From Oscheius dolichura (Eukaryota; Nematoda; Chromadorea; Rhabditida; Rhabditidae), in NCBI GenBank assembly GCA_932521035.1, contig OW051496.1:1-64000 (forward strand): DNA of 64,000 nt, in the 5' to 3' direction. The notes beneath the pieces are model-generated. The model saw only the letters and a list, made by a program, of their open reading frames with translations, was not told where the DNA came from and did no database searches. The position numbers and the translations under genes are program-made. Each line of letters starts with the position of its first letter. The first letter of the stretch is position 1. Shown here in pieces: positions 25,301 to 36,987 of the stretch.

Positions 25301-28300
25301 TATTCCGTACTGGCCTGTTCGAATTTCCCAAGAGATTTGTATTGGCTTACCCCCTATTTTTGGACTATAATAGTTTTTGGGCTATAAAACGCTATTCGGT
25401 CAGCGAACCCTATTCGATCTTGGATTATTCGTACTCTACTCGTCGAGCTCTACAAGAAGAGTGGTCGAACGTTCTCCAATCATTAGGCTTTTATTCCGTA
25501 CTGGCCTGTTCGAATTTCCCAAGAGATTTGTATTGGCTTACCCCCTATTTTTGGACTATAATAGTTTTTGGGCTATAAAACGCTATTCGGTCGGCGAACC
25601 CTATTCGATCTTGGATTTTTCGTACTCTACTCGTCGAGCTCTACAAGAAGAGTGGTCGAACGTTCTCCAATCATTAGGCTTTTATTCCGTACTGGCCTGT
25701 TCGAATTTCCCAAGAGATTTGTATTGGCTTAAACCCTGGTCTATGATCTAGGAGCCATAACGTGGCTCAGAAGCGTCCCCCTGTGACGGGAGCTGGTTTT
25801 TTAGACTCAGCTCGATGAGGCGGTTCGAATGAGTACAAACTCGGACCTCCTACCCTCTTTTCCAGAAACTGCCCCATATTACTGTACCTTTTTCTGGACT
25901 ATAATAGTTTTTGGGCTATAAAACGCTATTCGGTCAGCGAACCCTATTCGATCTTGGATTATTCGTACTCTACTCGTCGAGCTCTACAAGAAGAGTGGTC
26001 GAACGTTCTCCAATCATTAGGCTTTTGTTCCGTACTGGCCTGTTCGAATTTCCCAAGAGATTTGTATTGGCTTAAACCCTGGTCTATGATCTAGGAGCCA
26101 TAACGTGGCTCAGAAGCGTCCCCCTGTGACGGGAGCTGGTTTTTTAGACTCAGCTCGATGAGGCGGTTCGAATGAGTACAAATTCGGACCTCCTACCCTC
26201 TTTTCCAGAAACTGCCCCATATTACTGTACCTTTTTCTGGACTATAATAGTTTTTGGGCTATAAAACGCTATTCGGTCAGCGAACCCTATTCTATCTTGG
26301 ATTATTCGTACTCTACTCGTCGAGCTCTACAAGAAGAGTGGTCGAACGTTCTCCAATCATTAGGCTTTTATTCCGTACTGGCCTGTTCGAATTTCCCAAG
26401 AGATTTGTATTGGCTTAAACCCTGGTCTATGATCTAGGAGCCATAACGTGGCTCAGAAGCGTCCCCCTGTGACGGGAGCTGGTTTTTAAGACTCAGCTCG
26501 ATGAGGCGGTTCGAATGAGTACAAATTCGGACCTCCTACCCTCTTTTCCAGAAACTGCCCCATATTACTGTACCTTTTTCTGGACTATAATAGTTTTTGG
26601 GCTATAAAACGCTATTCGGTCAGCGAACCCTATTCGATCTTGGATTATTCGTACTCTACTCGTCGAGCTCTACAAGAAGAGTGGTCGAACGTTCTCCAAT
26701 CATTAGGCTTTTATTCCGTACTGGCCTGTTCGAATTTCCCAAGAGATTTGTATTGGCTTACCCCCTATTTTTGGACTATAATAGTTTTTGGGCTATAAAA
26801 CGCTATTCGGTCAGCGAACCCTATTCGATCTTGGAGTATTCGTACTCTACTCGTCGAGCTCTACAAGAAGAGTGGTCGAACGTTCTCCAATCATTAGGCT
26901 TTTATTCCGTACTGGCCTGTTCGAATTTCCCAAGAGATTTGTATTGGCTTACCCCCTATTTTTGGACTATAATAGTTTTTGGGCTATAAAACGCTATTCG
27001 GTCGGCGAACCCTATTCGATCTTGGATTTTTCGTACTCTACTCGTCGAGCTCTACAAGAAGAGTGGTCGAACGTTCTCCAATCATTAGGCTTTTATTCCG
27101 TACTGGCCTGTTCGAATTTCCCAAGAGATTTGTATTGGCTTAAACCCTGGTCTATGATCTAGGAGCCATAACGTGGCTCAGAAGCGTCCCCCTGTGACGG
27201 GAGCTGGTTTTTTAGACTCAGCTCGATGAGGCGGTTCGAATGAGTACAAACTCGGACCTCCTACCTTCTTTTCCAGAAACTGCCCCATATTACTGTACCT
27301 TTTTCTGGACTATAATAGTTTTTGGGCTATAAAACGCTATTCAATCAGCGAACCCTATTCGATCTTGGATTATTCGTACTCTACTCGTCGAGCTCTACAA
27401 GAAGAGTGGTCGAACGTTCTCCAATCATTAGGCTTTTATTCCGTACTGGCCTGTTCGAATTTCCCAAGAGATTTGTATTGGCTTAAACCCTGGTCTATGA
27501 TCTAGGAGCCATAACGTGGCTCAGAAGCGTCCCCCTGTGACGGGAGCTGGTTTTTCAGACTCAGCTCGATGAGGCGGTTCGAATGAGTACAAATTCGGAC
27601 CTCCTACCCTCTTTTCCAGAAACTGCCCCATATTACTGTACCTTTTTCTGGACTATAATAGTTTTTGGGCTATAAAACGCTATTCGGTCAGCGAACCCTA
27701 TTCTATCTTGGATTATTCGTACTCTACTCGTCGAGCTCTACAAGAAGAGTGGTCGAACGTTCTCCAATCATTAGGCTTTTATTCCGTACTGGCCTGTTCG
27801 AATTTCCCAAGAGATTTGTATTGGCTTACCCCCTATTTTTGGACTATAATAGTTTTTGGGCTATAAAACGCTATTCGGTCAGCGAACCCTATTCGATCTT
27901 GGATTATTCGTACTCTACTCGTCGAGCTCTACAAGAAGAGTGGTCGAACGTTCTCCAATCATTAGGCTTTTATTCCGTACTGGCCTGTTCGAATTTCCCA
28001 AGAGATTTGTATTGGCTTAAACCCTGGTCTATGATCTAGGAGCCATAACGTGGCTCAGAAGCGTCCCCCTGTGACGGGAGCTGGTTTTTTAGACTCAGCT
28101 CGATGAGGCGGTTCGAATGAGTACAAATTCGGACCTCCTACCCTCTTTTCCAGAAACTGCCCCATATTACTGTACCTTTTTCTGGACTATAATAGTTTTT
28201 GGGCTATAAAACGCTATTCGGTCAGCGAACCCTATTCTATCTTGGATTATTCGTACTCTACTCGTCGAGCTCTACAAGAAGAGTGGTCGAACGTTCTCCA

Positions 28301-30373
28301 ATCATTAGGCTTTTATTCCGTACTGGCCTGTTCGAATTTCCCAAGAGATTTGTATTGGCTTACCCCCTATTTTTGGACTATAATAGTTTTTGGGCTATAA
28401 AACGCTATTCGGTCAGCGAACCCTATTCTATCTTGGATTATTCGTACTCTACTCGTCGAGCTCTACAAGAAGAGTGGTCGAACGTTCTCCAATCATTAGG
28501 CTTTTATTCCGTACTGGCCTGTTCGAATTTCCCAAGAGATTTGTATTGGCTTAAACCCTGGTCTATGATCTAGGAGCCATAACGTGGCTCAGAAGCGTCC
28601 CCCTGTGACGGGAGCTGGTTTTTTAGACTCAGCTCGATGAGGCGGTTCGAATGAGTACAAATTCGGACCTCCTACCCTCTTTTCCAGAAACTGCCCCATA
28701 TTACTGTACCTTTTTCTGGACTATAATAGTTTTTGGGCTATAAAACGCTATTCGGTCAGCGAACCCTATTCTATCTTGGATTATTCGTACTCTACTCGTC
28801 GAGCTCTACAAGAAGAGTGGTCGAACGTTCTCCAATCATTAGGCTTTTATTCCGTACTGGCCTGTTCGAATTTCCCAAGAGATTTGTATTGGCTTACCCC
28901 CTATTTTTGGACTATAATAGTTTTTGGGCTATAAAACGCTATTCGGTCAGCGAACCCTATTCTATCTTGGATTATTCGTACTCTACTCGTCGAGCTCTAC
29001 AAGAAGAGTGGTCGAACGTTCTCCAATCATTAGGCTTTTATTCCGTACTGGCCTGTTCGAATTTCCCAAGAGATTTGTATTGGCTTAAACCCTGGTCTAT
29101 GATCTAGGAGCCATAACGTGGCTCAGAAGCGTCCCCCTGTGACGGGAGCTGGTTTTTAAGACTCAGCTCGATGAGGCGGTTCGAATGAGTACAAATTCGG
29201 ACCTCCTACCCTCTTTTCCAGAAACTGCCCCATATTACTGTACCTTTTTCTGGACTATAATAGTTTTTGGGCTATAAAACGCTATTCGGTCAGCGAACCC
29301 TATTCGATCTTGGATTATTCGTACTCTACTCGTCGAGCTCTACAAGAAGAGTGGTCGAACGTTCTCCAATCATTAGGCTTTTATTCCGTACTGGCCTGTT
29401 CGAATTTCCCAAGAGATTTGTATTGGCTTACCCCCTATTTTTGGACTATAATAGTTTTTGGGCTATAAAACGCTATTCGGTCAGCGAACCCTATTCGATC
29501 TTGGATTATTCGTACTCTACTCGTCGAGCTCTACAAGAAGAGTGGTCGAACGTTCTCCAATCATTAGGCTTTTATTCCGTACTGGCCTGTTCGAATTTCC
29601 CAAGAGATTTGTATTGGCTTACCCCCTATTTTTGGACTATAATAGTTTTTGGGCTATAAAACGCTATTCGGTCGGCGAACCCTATTCGATCTTGGATTTT
29701 TCGTACTCTACTCGTCGAGCTCTACAAGAAGAGTGGTCGAACGTTCTCCAATCATTAGGCTTTTATTCCGTACTGGCCTGTTCGAATTTCCCAAGAGATT
29801 TGTATTGGCTTAAACCCTGGTCTATGATCTAGGAGCCATAACGTGGCTCAGAAGCGTCCCCCTGTGACGGGAGCTGGTTTTTTAGACTCAGCTCGATGAG
29901 GCGGTTCGAATGAGTACAAACTCGGACCTCCTACCCTCTTTTCCAGAAACTGCCCCATATTACTGTACCTTTTTCTGGACTATAATAGTTTTTGGGCTAT
30001 AAAACGCTATTCGGTCAGCGAACCCTATTCGATCTTGGATTATTCGTACTCTACTCGTCGAGCTCTACAAGAAGAGTGGTCGAACGTTCTCCAATCATTA
30101 GGCTTTTATTCCGTACTGGCCTGTTCGAATTTCCCAAGAGATTTGTATTGGCTTACCCCCTATTTTTGGACTATAATAGTTTTTGGGCTATAAAACGCTA
30201 TTCGGTCAGCGAACCCTATTCGATCTTGGATTATTCGTACTCTACTCGTCGAGCTCTACAAGAAGAGTGGTCGAACGTTCTCCAATCATTAGGCTTTTAT
30301 TCCGTACTGGCCTGTTCGAATTTCCCAAGAGATTTGTATTGGCTTACCCCCTATTTTTGGACTATAATAGTTT
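13325..30373 (+). repeat. Nested higher-order repeat domain built on a 1,411-bp core
   Basis: The core order is L (t40, a235), S, S, Q-type L (c273), L (g40): 343+191+191+343+343 = 1,411 bp. It starts at 14584, 16911, 19199, 20610, 22555, 24843 and 26254, in part at 28924, and in a variant at 13325 where the Q unit is an S. Cores are separated by variable tails: none after 19199 and 24843; L+S+L (877 bp) after 16911 and 22555; S+L (534 bp) after 20610 and 26254; S+S+S+L (916 bp) after 14584. The tail-ending unit, or the fifth unit where there is no tail, usually carries g at 117 (gttccg). Confidence 0.87.
16911..28198 (+). repeat. Two tandem copies of a 5,644-bp super-repeat
   Basis: Copy 1 is 16911-22554 and copy 2 is 22555-28198. 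Each contains three sub-blocks of 2,288, 1,411 and 1,945 bp with the same order of twenty L and S units. The unique g at position 49 (ggagtatt) occurs at 21192 and 26836, exactly 5,644 bp apart, and all Q, c273, a235 and g117 markers line up except in the last unit. Copy 2 has private changes near its right end: aa for gg at 27343-27344, ctaccttctt near 27265 and a c in the T-run near 27556. Its last L (27856) has g at 40 and a at 117, where copy 1 (22212) has t and g. Confidence 0.9.
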
Positions 30374-33300
30374 TTGGGCTATAAAACGCTATTCGGTCAG
30401 CGAACCCTATTCTATCTTGGATTATTCGTACTCTACTCGTCGAGCTCTACAAGAAGAGTGGTCGAACGTTCTCCAATCATTAGGCTTTTATTCCGTACTG
30501 GCCTGTTTCGAAATTTCCCAAGAGATTTGTATTGGCTTAAACCCTGGTCTATGATCTAGGAGCCATAACGTGGCTCAGAAGCGTCCCCCTGTGACATGAG
30601 CTGGTTTTTAAGACTCAGCTCGATGAGGCGGTTCGAATGAGTACAAATTCGGACCTCCTACCCTCTTTTCCAGCAACTGCCCCATATTACTGTACCTTTT
30701 TCTGGACTATAATAGTTTTTGGGCTATAAAACGCTATTCGGTCAGCGAACCCTATTCGATCTTGGATTATTCGTACTCTACTCGTCGAGCTCTACAAGAA
30801 GAGTGGTCGAACGTTCTCCAATCATTAGGCTTTTATTCCGTACTGGCCTGTTCGAATTTCCCAAGAGATTTGTATTGGCTTACCCCCTATTTTTGGACTA
30901 TAATAGTTTTTGGGCTATAAAACGCTATTCGGTCAGCGAACCCTATTCGATCTTGGATTATTCGTACTCTACTCGTCGAGCTCTACAAGAAGAGTGGTCG
31001 AACGTACTCCAATCATTAGGCTTTTGTTCCGTACTGGCCTGTTCGAATTTCCCAAGAGATTTGTATTGGCTTACCCCCTATTTTTGGACTATAATAGTTT
31101 TTGGGCTATAAAACGCTATTCGGTCGGCGAACCCCTATTCGATCTTGGATTATTCGTACTCTACTCGTCGAGCTCTACAAGAAGAGTGGTCGAACGTTCT
31201 CCAATCATTAGGCTTTTATTCCGTACTGGCCTGTTCGAATTTCCCAAGAGATTTGTATTGGCTTAAACCCTGGTCTATGATCTAGGAGCCATAACGTGGC
31301 TCAGAAAGCGTCCCCCTGTGACGGGAGCTGGTTTTTTAGACTCAGCTCGATGAGGCGGTTCGAATGAGTACAAATTCGGACCTCCTACCCTCTTTTCCAG
31401 AAACTGCCCCATATTACTGTACCTTTTTCTGGACTATAATAGTTTTTGGGCTATAAAACGCTATTCGGTCAGCGAACCCTATTCTATCTTGGATTATTCG
31501 TACTCTACTCGTCGAGCTCTACAAGAAGAGTGGTCGAACGTTCTCCAATCATTAGGCTTTTATTCCGTACTGGCCTGTTCGAATTTCCCAAGAGATTTGT
31601 ATTGGCTTACCCCCTATTTTTGGACTATAATAGTTTTTGGGCTATAAAACGCTATTCGGTCAGCGAACCCTATTCGATCTTGGATTATTCGTACTCTACT
31701 CGTCGAGCTCTACAAGAAGAGTGGTCGACGTTCTCCAATCATTAGGCTTTTGTTCCGTACTGGCCTGTTCGAATTTCCAAGAGATTTGTTATTGGCTTAA
31801 ACCCTGGTCTATGATCTAGGAGCCATAACGTGGCTCAGAAGCGTCCCCCTGTGACGGGAGCTGGTTTTTTAGACTCAGCTCGATGAGGCGGTTCGAATGA
31901 GTACAATTCGACCTCCTACCCTCTTTTCCAGAAACTGCCCCATATTACTGTACCTTTTTCTGGACTATAATAGTTTTTGGGCTATAAAACGCTATTCGGT
32001 CAGCGAACCCTATTCTATCTTGGATTATTCGTACTCTACTCGTCGAGCTCTACAAGAAGAGTGGTCGAACGTTCTCCAATCATTAGGCTTTTATTCCGTA
32101 CTGGCCTGTTCGAATTTCCAAGAGATTTGTATTGGCTTACCCCCCTATTTTTGGACTATAATAGTTTTTGGGCTATAAAACGCTATTCGGTCAGCGAACC
32201 CTATTCTATCTTGGATTATTCGTACTCTACTCGTCGAGCTCTACAAGAAGAGTGGTCGAACGTTCTCCAATCATTAGGCTTTTATTCCGTACTGGCCTGT
32301 TCGAATTTCCCAAGAGATTTGTATTGGCTTAAACCCTGGTCTATGATCTAGGAGCCATAACGTGGCTCAGAAGCGTCCCCCCTGTGACGGGGAGCTGGTT
32401 TTTTAAGACTCAGCTCGATGAGGCGGTTCGAATGAGTACAAATTCGGACCTCCTACCCTCTTTTCCAGAAACTGCCCCATATTACTGTACCTTTTTCTGG
32501 ACTATAATAGTTTTTGGGCTATAAAACGCTATTCGGTCAGCGAACCCTATTCGATCTTGGATTATTCGTACTCTACTCGTCGAGCTCTACAAGAAGAGTG
32601 GTCGAACGTTCTCCAATCATTAGGCTTTTATTCCGTACTGGCCTGTTCGAATTTCCCAAGAGATTTGTATTGGCTTACCCCTATTTTTGGACTATAATAG
32701 TTTTTGGGCTATAAAACGCTATTCGGTCAGCGAACCCTATTCGATCTTGGATTATTCGTACTCTACTCGTCGAGCTCTACAAGAAGAGTGGTCGAACGTT
32801 CTCCAATCATTAGGCTTTTATTCCGTACTGGCCTGTTCGAATTTCCCAAGAGATTTGTATTGGCTTACCCCCTATTTTTGGACTATAATAGTTTTTGGGC
32901 TATAAAACGCTATTCGGTCGGCGAACCCTATTCGATCTTGGATTTTTCGTACTCTACTCGTCGAGCTCTACAAGAAGAGTGGTCGAACGTTCTCCAATCA
33001 TTAGGCTTTTATTCCGTACTGGCCTGTTCGAATTTCCAAGAGATTTGTATTGGCTTAAACCCTGGTCTATGATCTAGGAGCCATAACGTGGCTCAGAAGC
33101 GTCCCCCTGTGACGGGAGCTGGTTTTTTAGACTCAGCTCGATGAGGCGGTTCGAATGAGTACAAATTCGGACCTCCTACCCTCTTTTCCAGAAACTGCCC
33201 CATATTACTGTACCTTTTTCTGGACTATAATAGTTTTTGGGCTATAAAACGCTATTCGGTCAGCGAACCCTATTCTATCTTGGATTATTCGTACTCTACT

Positions 33301-33581
33301 CGTCGAGCTCTACAAGAAGAGTGGTCGAACGTTCTCCAATCATTAGGCTTTTATTCCGTACTGGCCCTGTTCGAATTTCCCAAGAGATTTGTATTGGCTT
33401 AAACCCTGGTCTATGATCTAGGAGCCATAACGTGGCTCAGAAGCGTCCCCCTGTGACGGGAGCTGGTTTTTTAGACTCAGCTCGATGAGGCGGTTCGAAT
33501 GAGTACAAATTTCGGACCTCCTACCCTCTTTTCCAGAAACTGCCCCATATTACTGTACCTTTTTCTGGACTATAATAGTTT
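30374..33581 (+). repeat. Subfamily B units with clustered single-base indels (probable assembly error)
   Basis: The same L and S units continue, but 18 one-base insertions or deletions (11 plus, 7 minus) appear in about 3 kb. Insertions are near 30507, 30512, 31133, 31305, 31790, 32143, 32387, 32398, 32402, 33365 and 33510. Losses are near 31728, 31777, 31905, 31910, 32118, 32678 and 33037. Most fall in short runs of one base. Lone substitutions (at for gg at 30596-30597, a at 31006) also occur. Unit lengths here are 345, 191, 191, 345, 191, 340, 191, 346, 190, 191, 342 and 345. Elsewhere in 60 kb only one indel is seen. This fits an unpolished single-read patch or contig join better than biology. 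Confidence 0.88.
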
Positions 33582-36500
33582 TTGGGCTATAAAACGCTAT
33601 TCGGTCAGCGAACCCTATTCTATCTTGGATTATTCGTACTCTACTCGTCGAGCTCTACAAGAAGAGTGGTCGAACGTTCTCCAATCATTAGGCTTTTATT
33701 CCGTACTGGCCTGTTCGAATTTCCCAAGAGATTTGTATTGGCTTAAACCCTGGTCTATGATCTAGGAGCCATAACGTGGCTCAGAAGCGTCCCCCTGTGA
33801 CGGGAGCTGGTTTTTTAGACTCAGCTCGATGAGGCGGTTCGAATGAGTACAAATTCGGACCTCCTACCCTCTTTTCCAGAAACTGCCCCATATTACTGTA
33901 CCTTTTTCTGGACTATAATAGTTTTTGGGCTATAAAACGCTATTCGGTCAGCGAACCCTATTCTATCTTGGATTATTCGTACTCTACTCGTCGAGCTCTA
34001 CAAGAAGAGTGGTCGAACGTTCTCCAATCATTAGGCTTTTATTCCGTACTGGCCTGTTCGAATTTCCCAAGAGATTTGTATTGGCTTAAACCCTGGTCTA
34101 TGATCTAGGAGCCATAACGTGGCTCAGAAGCGTCCCCCTGTGACGGGAGCTGGTTTTTTAGACTCAGCTCGATGAGGCGGTTCGAATGAGTACAAATTCG
34201 GACCTCCTACCCTCTTTTCCAGAAACTGCCCCATATTACTGTACCTTTTTCTGGACTATAATAGTTTTTGGGCTATAAAACGCTATTCGGTCAGCGAACC
34301 CTATTCTATCTTGGATTATTCGTACTCTACTCGTCGAGCTCTACAAGAAGAGTGGTCGAACGTTCTCCAATCATTAGGCTTTTATTCCGTACTGGCCTGT
34401 TCGAATTTCCCAAGAGATTTGTATTGGCTTAAACCCTGGTCTATGATCTAGGAGCCATAACGTGGCTCAGAAGCGTCCCCCTGTGACGGGAGCTGGTTTT
34501 TTAGACTCAGCTCGATGAGGCGGTTCGAATGAGTACAAACTCGGACCTCCTACCCTCTTTTCCAGAAACTGCCCCATATTACTGTACCTTTTTCTGGACT
34601 ATAATAGTTTTTGGGCTATAAAACGCTATTCGGTCAGCGAACCCTATTCTATCTTGGATTATTCGTACTCTACTCGTCGAGCTCTACAAGAAGAGTGGTC
34701 GAACGTTCTCCAATCATTAGGCTTTTATTCCGTACTGGCCTGTTCGAATTTCCCAAGAGATTTGTATTGGCTTAAACCCTGGTCTATGATCTAGGAGCCA
34801 TAACGTGGCTCAGAAGCGTCCCCCTGTGACGGGAGCTGGTTTTTTAGACTCAGCTCGATGAGGCGGTTCGAATGAGTACAAATTCGGACCTCCTACCCTC
34901 TTTTCCAGAAACTGCCCCATATTACTGTACCTTTTTCTGGACTATAATAGTTTTTGGGCTATAAAACGCTATTCGGTCAGCGAACCCTATTCTATCTTGG
35001 ATTATTCGTACTCTACTCGTCGAGCTCTACAAGAAGAGTGGTCGAACGTTCTCCAATCATTAGGCTTTTATTCCGTACTGGCCTGTTCGAATTTCCCAAG
35101 AGATTTGTATTGGCTTAAACCCTGGTCTATGATCTAGGAGCCATAACGTGGCTCAGAAGCGTCCCCCTGTGACGGGAGCTGGTTTTTTAGACTCAGCTCG
35201 ATGAGGCGGTTCGAATGAGTACAAACTCGGACCTCCTACCCTCTTTTCCAGAAACTGCCCCATATTACTGTACCTTTTTCTGGACTATAATAGTTTTTGG
35301 GCTATAAAACGCTATTCGGTCAGCGAACCCTATTCGATCTTGGATTATTCGTACTCTACTCGTCGAGCTCTACAAGAAGAGTGGTCGAACGTTCTCCAAT
35401 CATTAGGCTTTTATTCCGTACTGGCCTGTTCGAATTTCCCAAGAGATTTGTATTGGCTTACCCCCTATTTTTGGACTATAATAGTTTTTGGGCTATAAAA
35501 CGCTATTCGGTCGGCGAACCCTATTCGATCTTGGATTTTTCGTACTCTACTCGTCGAGCTCTACAAGAAGAGTGGTCGAACGTTCTCCAATCATTAGGCT
35601 TTTATTCCGTACTGGCCTGTTCGAATTTCCCAAGAGATTTGTATTGGCTTAAACCCTGGTCTATGATCTAGGAGCCATAACGTGGCTCAGAAGCGTCCCC
35701 CTGTGACGGGAGCTGGTTTTTTAGACTCAGCTCGATGAGGCGGTTCGAATGAGTACAAATTCGGACCTCCTACCCTCTTTTCCAGAAACTGCCCCATATT
35801 ACTGTACCTTTTTCTGGACTATAATAGTTTTTGGGCTATAAAACGCTATTCGGTCAGCGAACCCTATTCTATCTTGGATTATTCGTACTCTACTCGTCGA
35901 GCTCTACAAGAAGAGTGGTCGAACGTTCTCCAATCATTAGGCTTTTATTCCGTACTGGCCTGTTCGAATTTCCCAAGAGATTTGTATTGGCTTAAACCCT
36001 GGTCTATGATCTAGGAGCCATAACGTGGCTCAGAAGCGTCCCCCTGTGACGGGAGCTGGTTTTTTAGACTCAGCTCGATGAGGCGGTTCGAATGAGTACA
36101 AACTCGGACCTCCTACCCTCTTTTCCAGAAACTGCCCCATATTACTGTACCTTTTTCTGGACTATAATAGTTTTTGGGCTATAAAACGCTATTCGGTCAG
36201 CGAACCCTATTCGATCTTGGATTATTCGTACTCTACTCGTCGAGCTCTACAAGAAGAGTGGTCGAACGTTCTCCAATCATTAGGCTTTTATTCCGTACTG
36301 GCCTGTTCGAATTTCCCAAGAGATTTGTATTGGCTTACCCCCTATTTTTGGACTATAATAGTTTTTGGGCTATAAAACGCTATTCGGTCGGCGAACCCTA
36401 TTCGATCTTGGATTTTTCGTACTCTACTCGTCGAGCTCTACAAGAAGAGTGGTCGAACGTTCTCCAATCATTAGGCTTTTATTCCGTACTGGCCTGTTCG

Positions 36501-36707
36501 AATTTCCCAAGAGATTTGTATTGGCTTAAACCCTGGTCTATGATCTAGGAGCCATAACGTGGCTCAGAAGCGTCCCCCTGTGACGGGAGCTGGTTTTTTA
36601 GACTCAGCTCGATGAGGCGGTTCGAATGAGTACAAATTCGGACCTCCTACCCTCTTTTCCAGAAACTGCCCCATATTACTGTACCTTTTTCTGGACTATA
36701 ATAGTTT
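33582..36707 (+). repeat. Transition domain, mostly L units
   Basis: Five L units (33582 to 35296) are followed by S, L, L, S, L. Most L have t at 40. The markers c273 (34540, 35226, 36103 regions) and Q (35488, 36365) are still present. Unit lengths are again exactly 343 and 191, so the indel-rich segment ends sharply before this point. Confidence 0.9.
34954..36707 (+). repeat. 877-bp tandem duplication (L-S-QL)
   Basis: 34954-35830 and 35831-36707 each consist of an L with t at 40 and c at 273, an S with g at 40, and a Q-type L without c273. The combination of a Q-type L lacking c273 occurs only here and at 32895, which supports a local duplication. Confidence 0.82.
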
Positions 36708-36891
36708 TTGGGCTATAAAACGCTATTCGGTCAGCGAACCCTATTCTATCTTGGATTATTCGTACTCTACTCGTCGAGCTCTACAAGAAGAGTGGTCGAA
36801 CGTTCTCCAATCATTAGGCTTTTATTCCGTACTGGCCTGTTCGAATTTCCCAAGAGATTTGTATTGGCTTAAACCCTGGTCTATGATCTAG

Positions 36892-36908
36892 GAGCCATAA
36901 CGTGGCTC
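36892..36908 (+). other. Hairpin GAGCCA-taacg-TGGCTC in the L segment
   Basis: A perfect 6-bp stem with a 5-base loop (unit positions 185-201). It is the same in both subfamilies (first copy at 45-61) and unchanged in nearly all L units although neighbouring bases 203 and 205 differ between A and B. The one change noticed is c to t at 62906, which still allows a G-T pair. Whether it folds or does anything is unknown. Confidence 0.8.
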
Positions 36909-36972
36909 AGAAGCGTCCCCCTGTGACGGGAGCTGGTTTTTTAGACTCAGCTCGATGAGGCGGTTCGAATGA
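36903..36972 (+). promoter_or_regulatory. Possible relic RNA polymerase III type-2 promoter (A box and B box)
   Basis: TGGCTCAGAAG at 36903-36913 fits the A-box consensus TRGYNNARNNG at every fixed position; the subfamily A form TGGCTCAAAGG also fits. GGTTCGAATGA at 36962-36972 matches nine of eleven positions of the B-box consensus GGTTCGANTCC. Order and spacing (48 bp between boxes) are within the range of tRNA-like promoters, and TTTT follows at 36998-37001. Against function, six T at 36937-36942 lie between the boxes and could stop Pol III early. No tRNA fold can be drawn. Chance matches are possible, because short degenerate motifs arise easily. Confidence 0.3.
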
Positions 36973-36987
36973 GTACAAATTCGGACC
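36962..36987 (+). other. Imperfect 9-bp dyad in the L segment, subfamily B form
   Basis: GGTTCGAAT and ATTCGGACC flank the 8-base loop gagtacaa (positions 255-280). All pairs are canonical except T258 opposite G277, which would be a G-U pair in RNA. In the c273 variant an A-C mismatch is added. In subfamily A the dyad is perfect. Confidence 0.75.

Larger units (their letters stand above)
6062..30373 (+). repeat. Subfamily B domain with many S units and higher-order structure
   Basis: Mixed L and S units, with 47 S units starting in this stretch. Types are distinguished by a few linked bases: position 40 g or t; position 48 c; position 49 g; the Q type (g at 26 and t at 51); position 117 g; position 235 a; position 273 c; position 299 c. 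All observed unit lengths are exactly 343 or 191. The types recur in a regular order, described in the separate higher-order entries. Nothing else is present in this 24-kb stretch. Confidence 0.93.

Noticed and set aside
30374..33581. Old degenerate edge of the array
   Set aside because: Real old edges show many substitutions and larger indels, and they lie at array ends. Here there are almost only one-base indels, mostly in homopolymers, between two clean blocks, so sequencing or assembly error is more likely.
36948..36972. Hammerhead ribozyme core suggested by ctcgatgag...ttcgaat
   Set aside because: The conserved CTGATGA is absent (ctcgatga instead), the GAAA core reads GAAT, and no stem II of proper form separates them.
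36962..36987. tRNA gene suggested by GGTTCGAAT
   Set aside because: No cloverleaf can be drawn: no acceptor stem, no anticodon arm at the right distance, and a run of six T lies between the A-like and B-like boxes.
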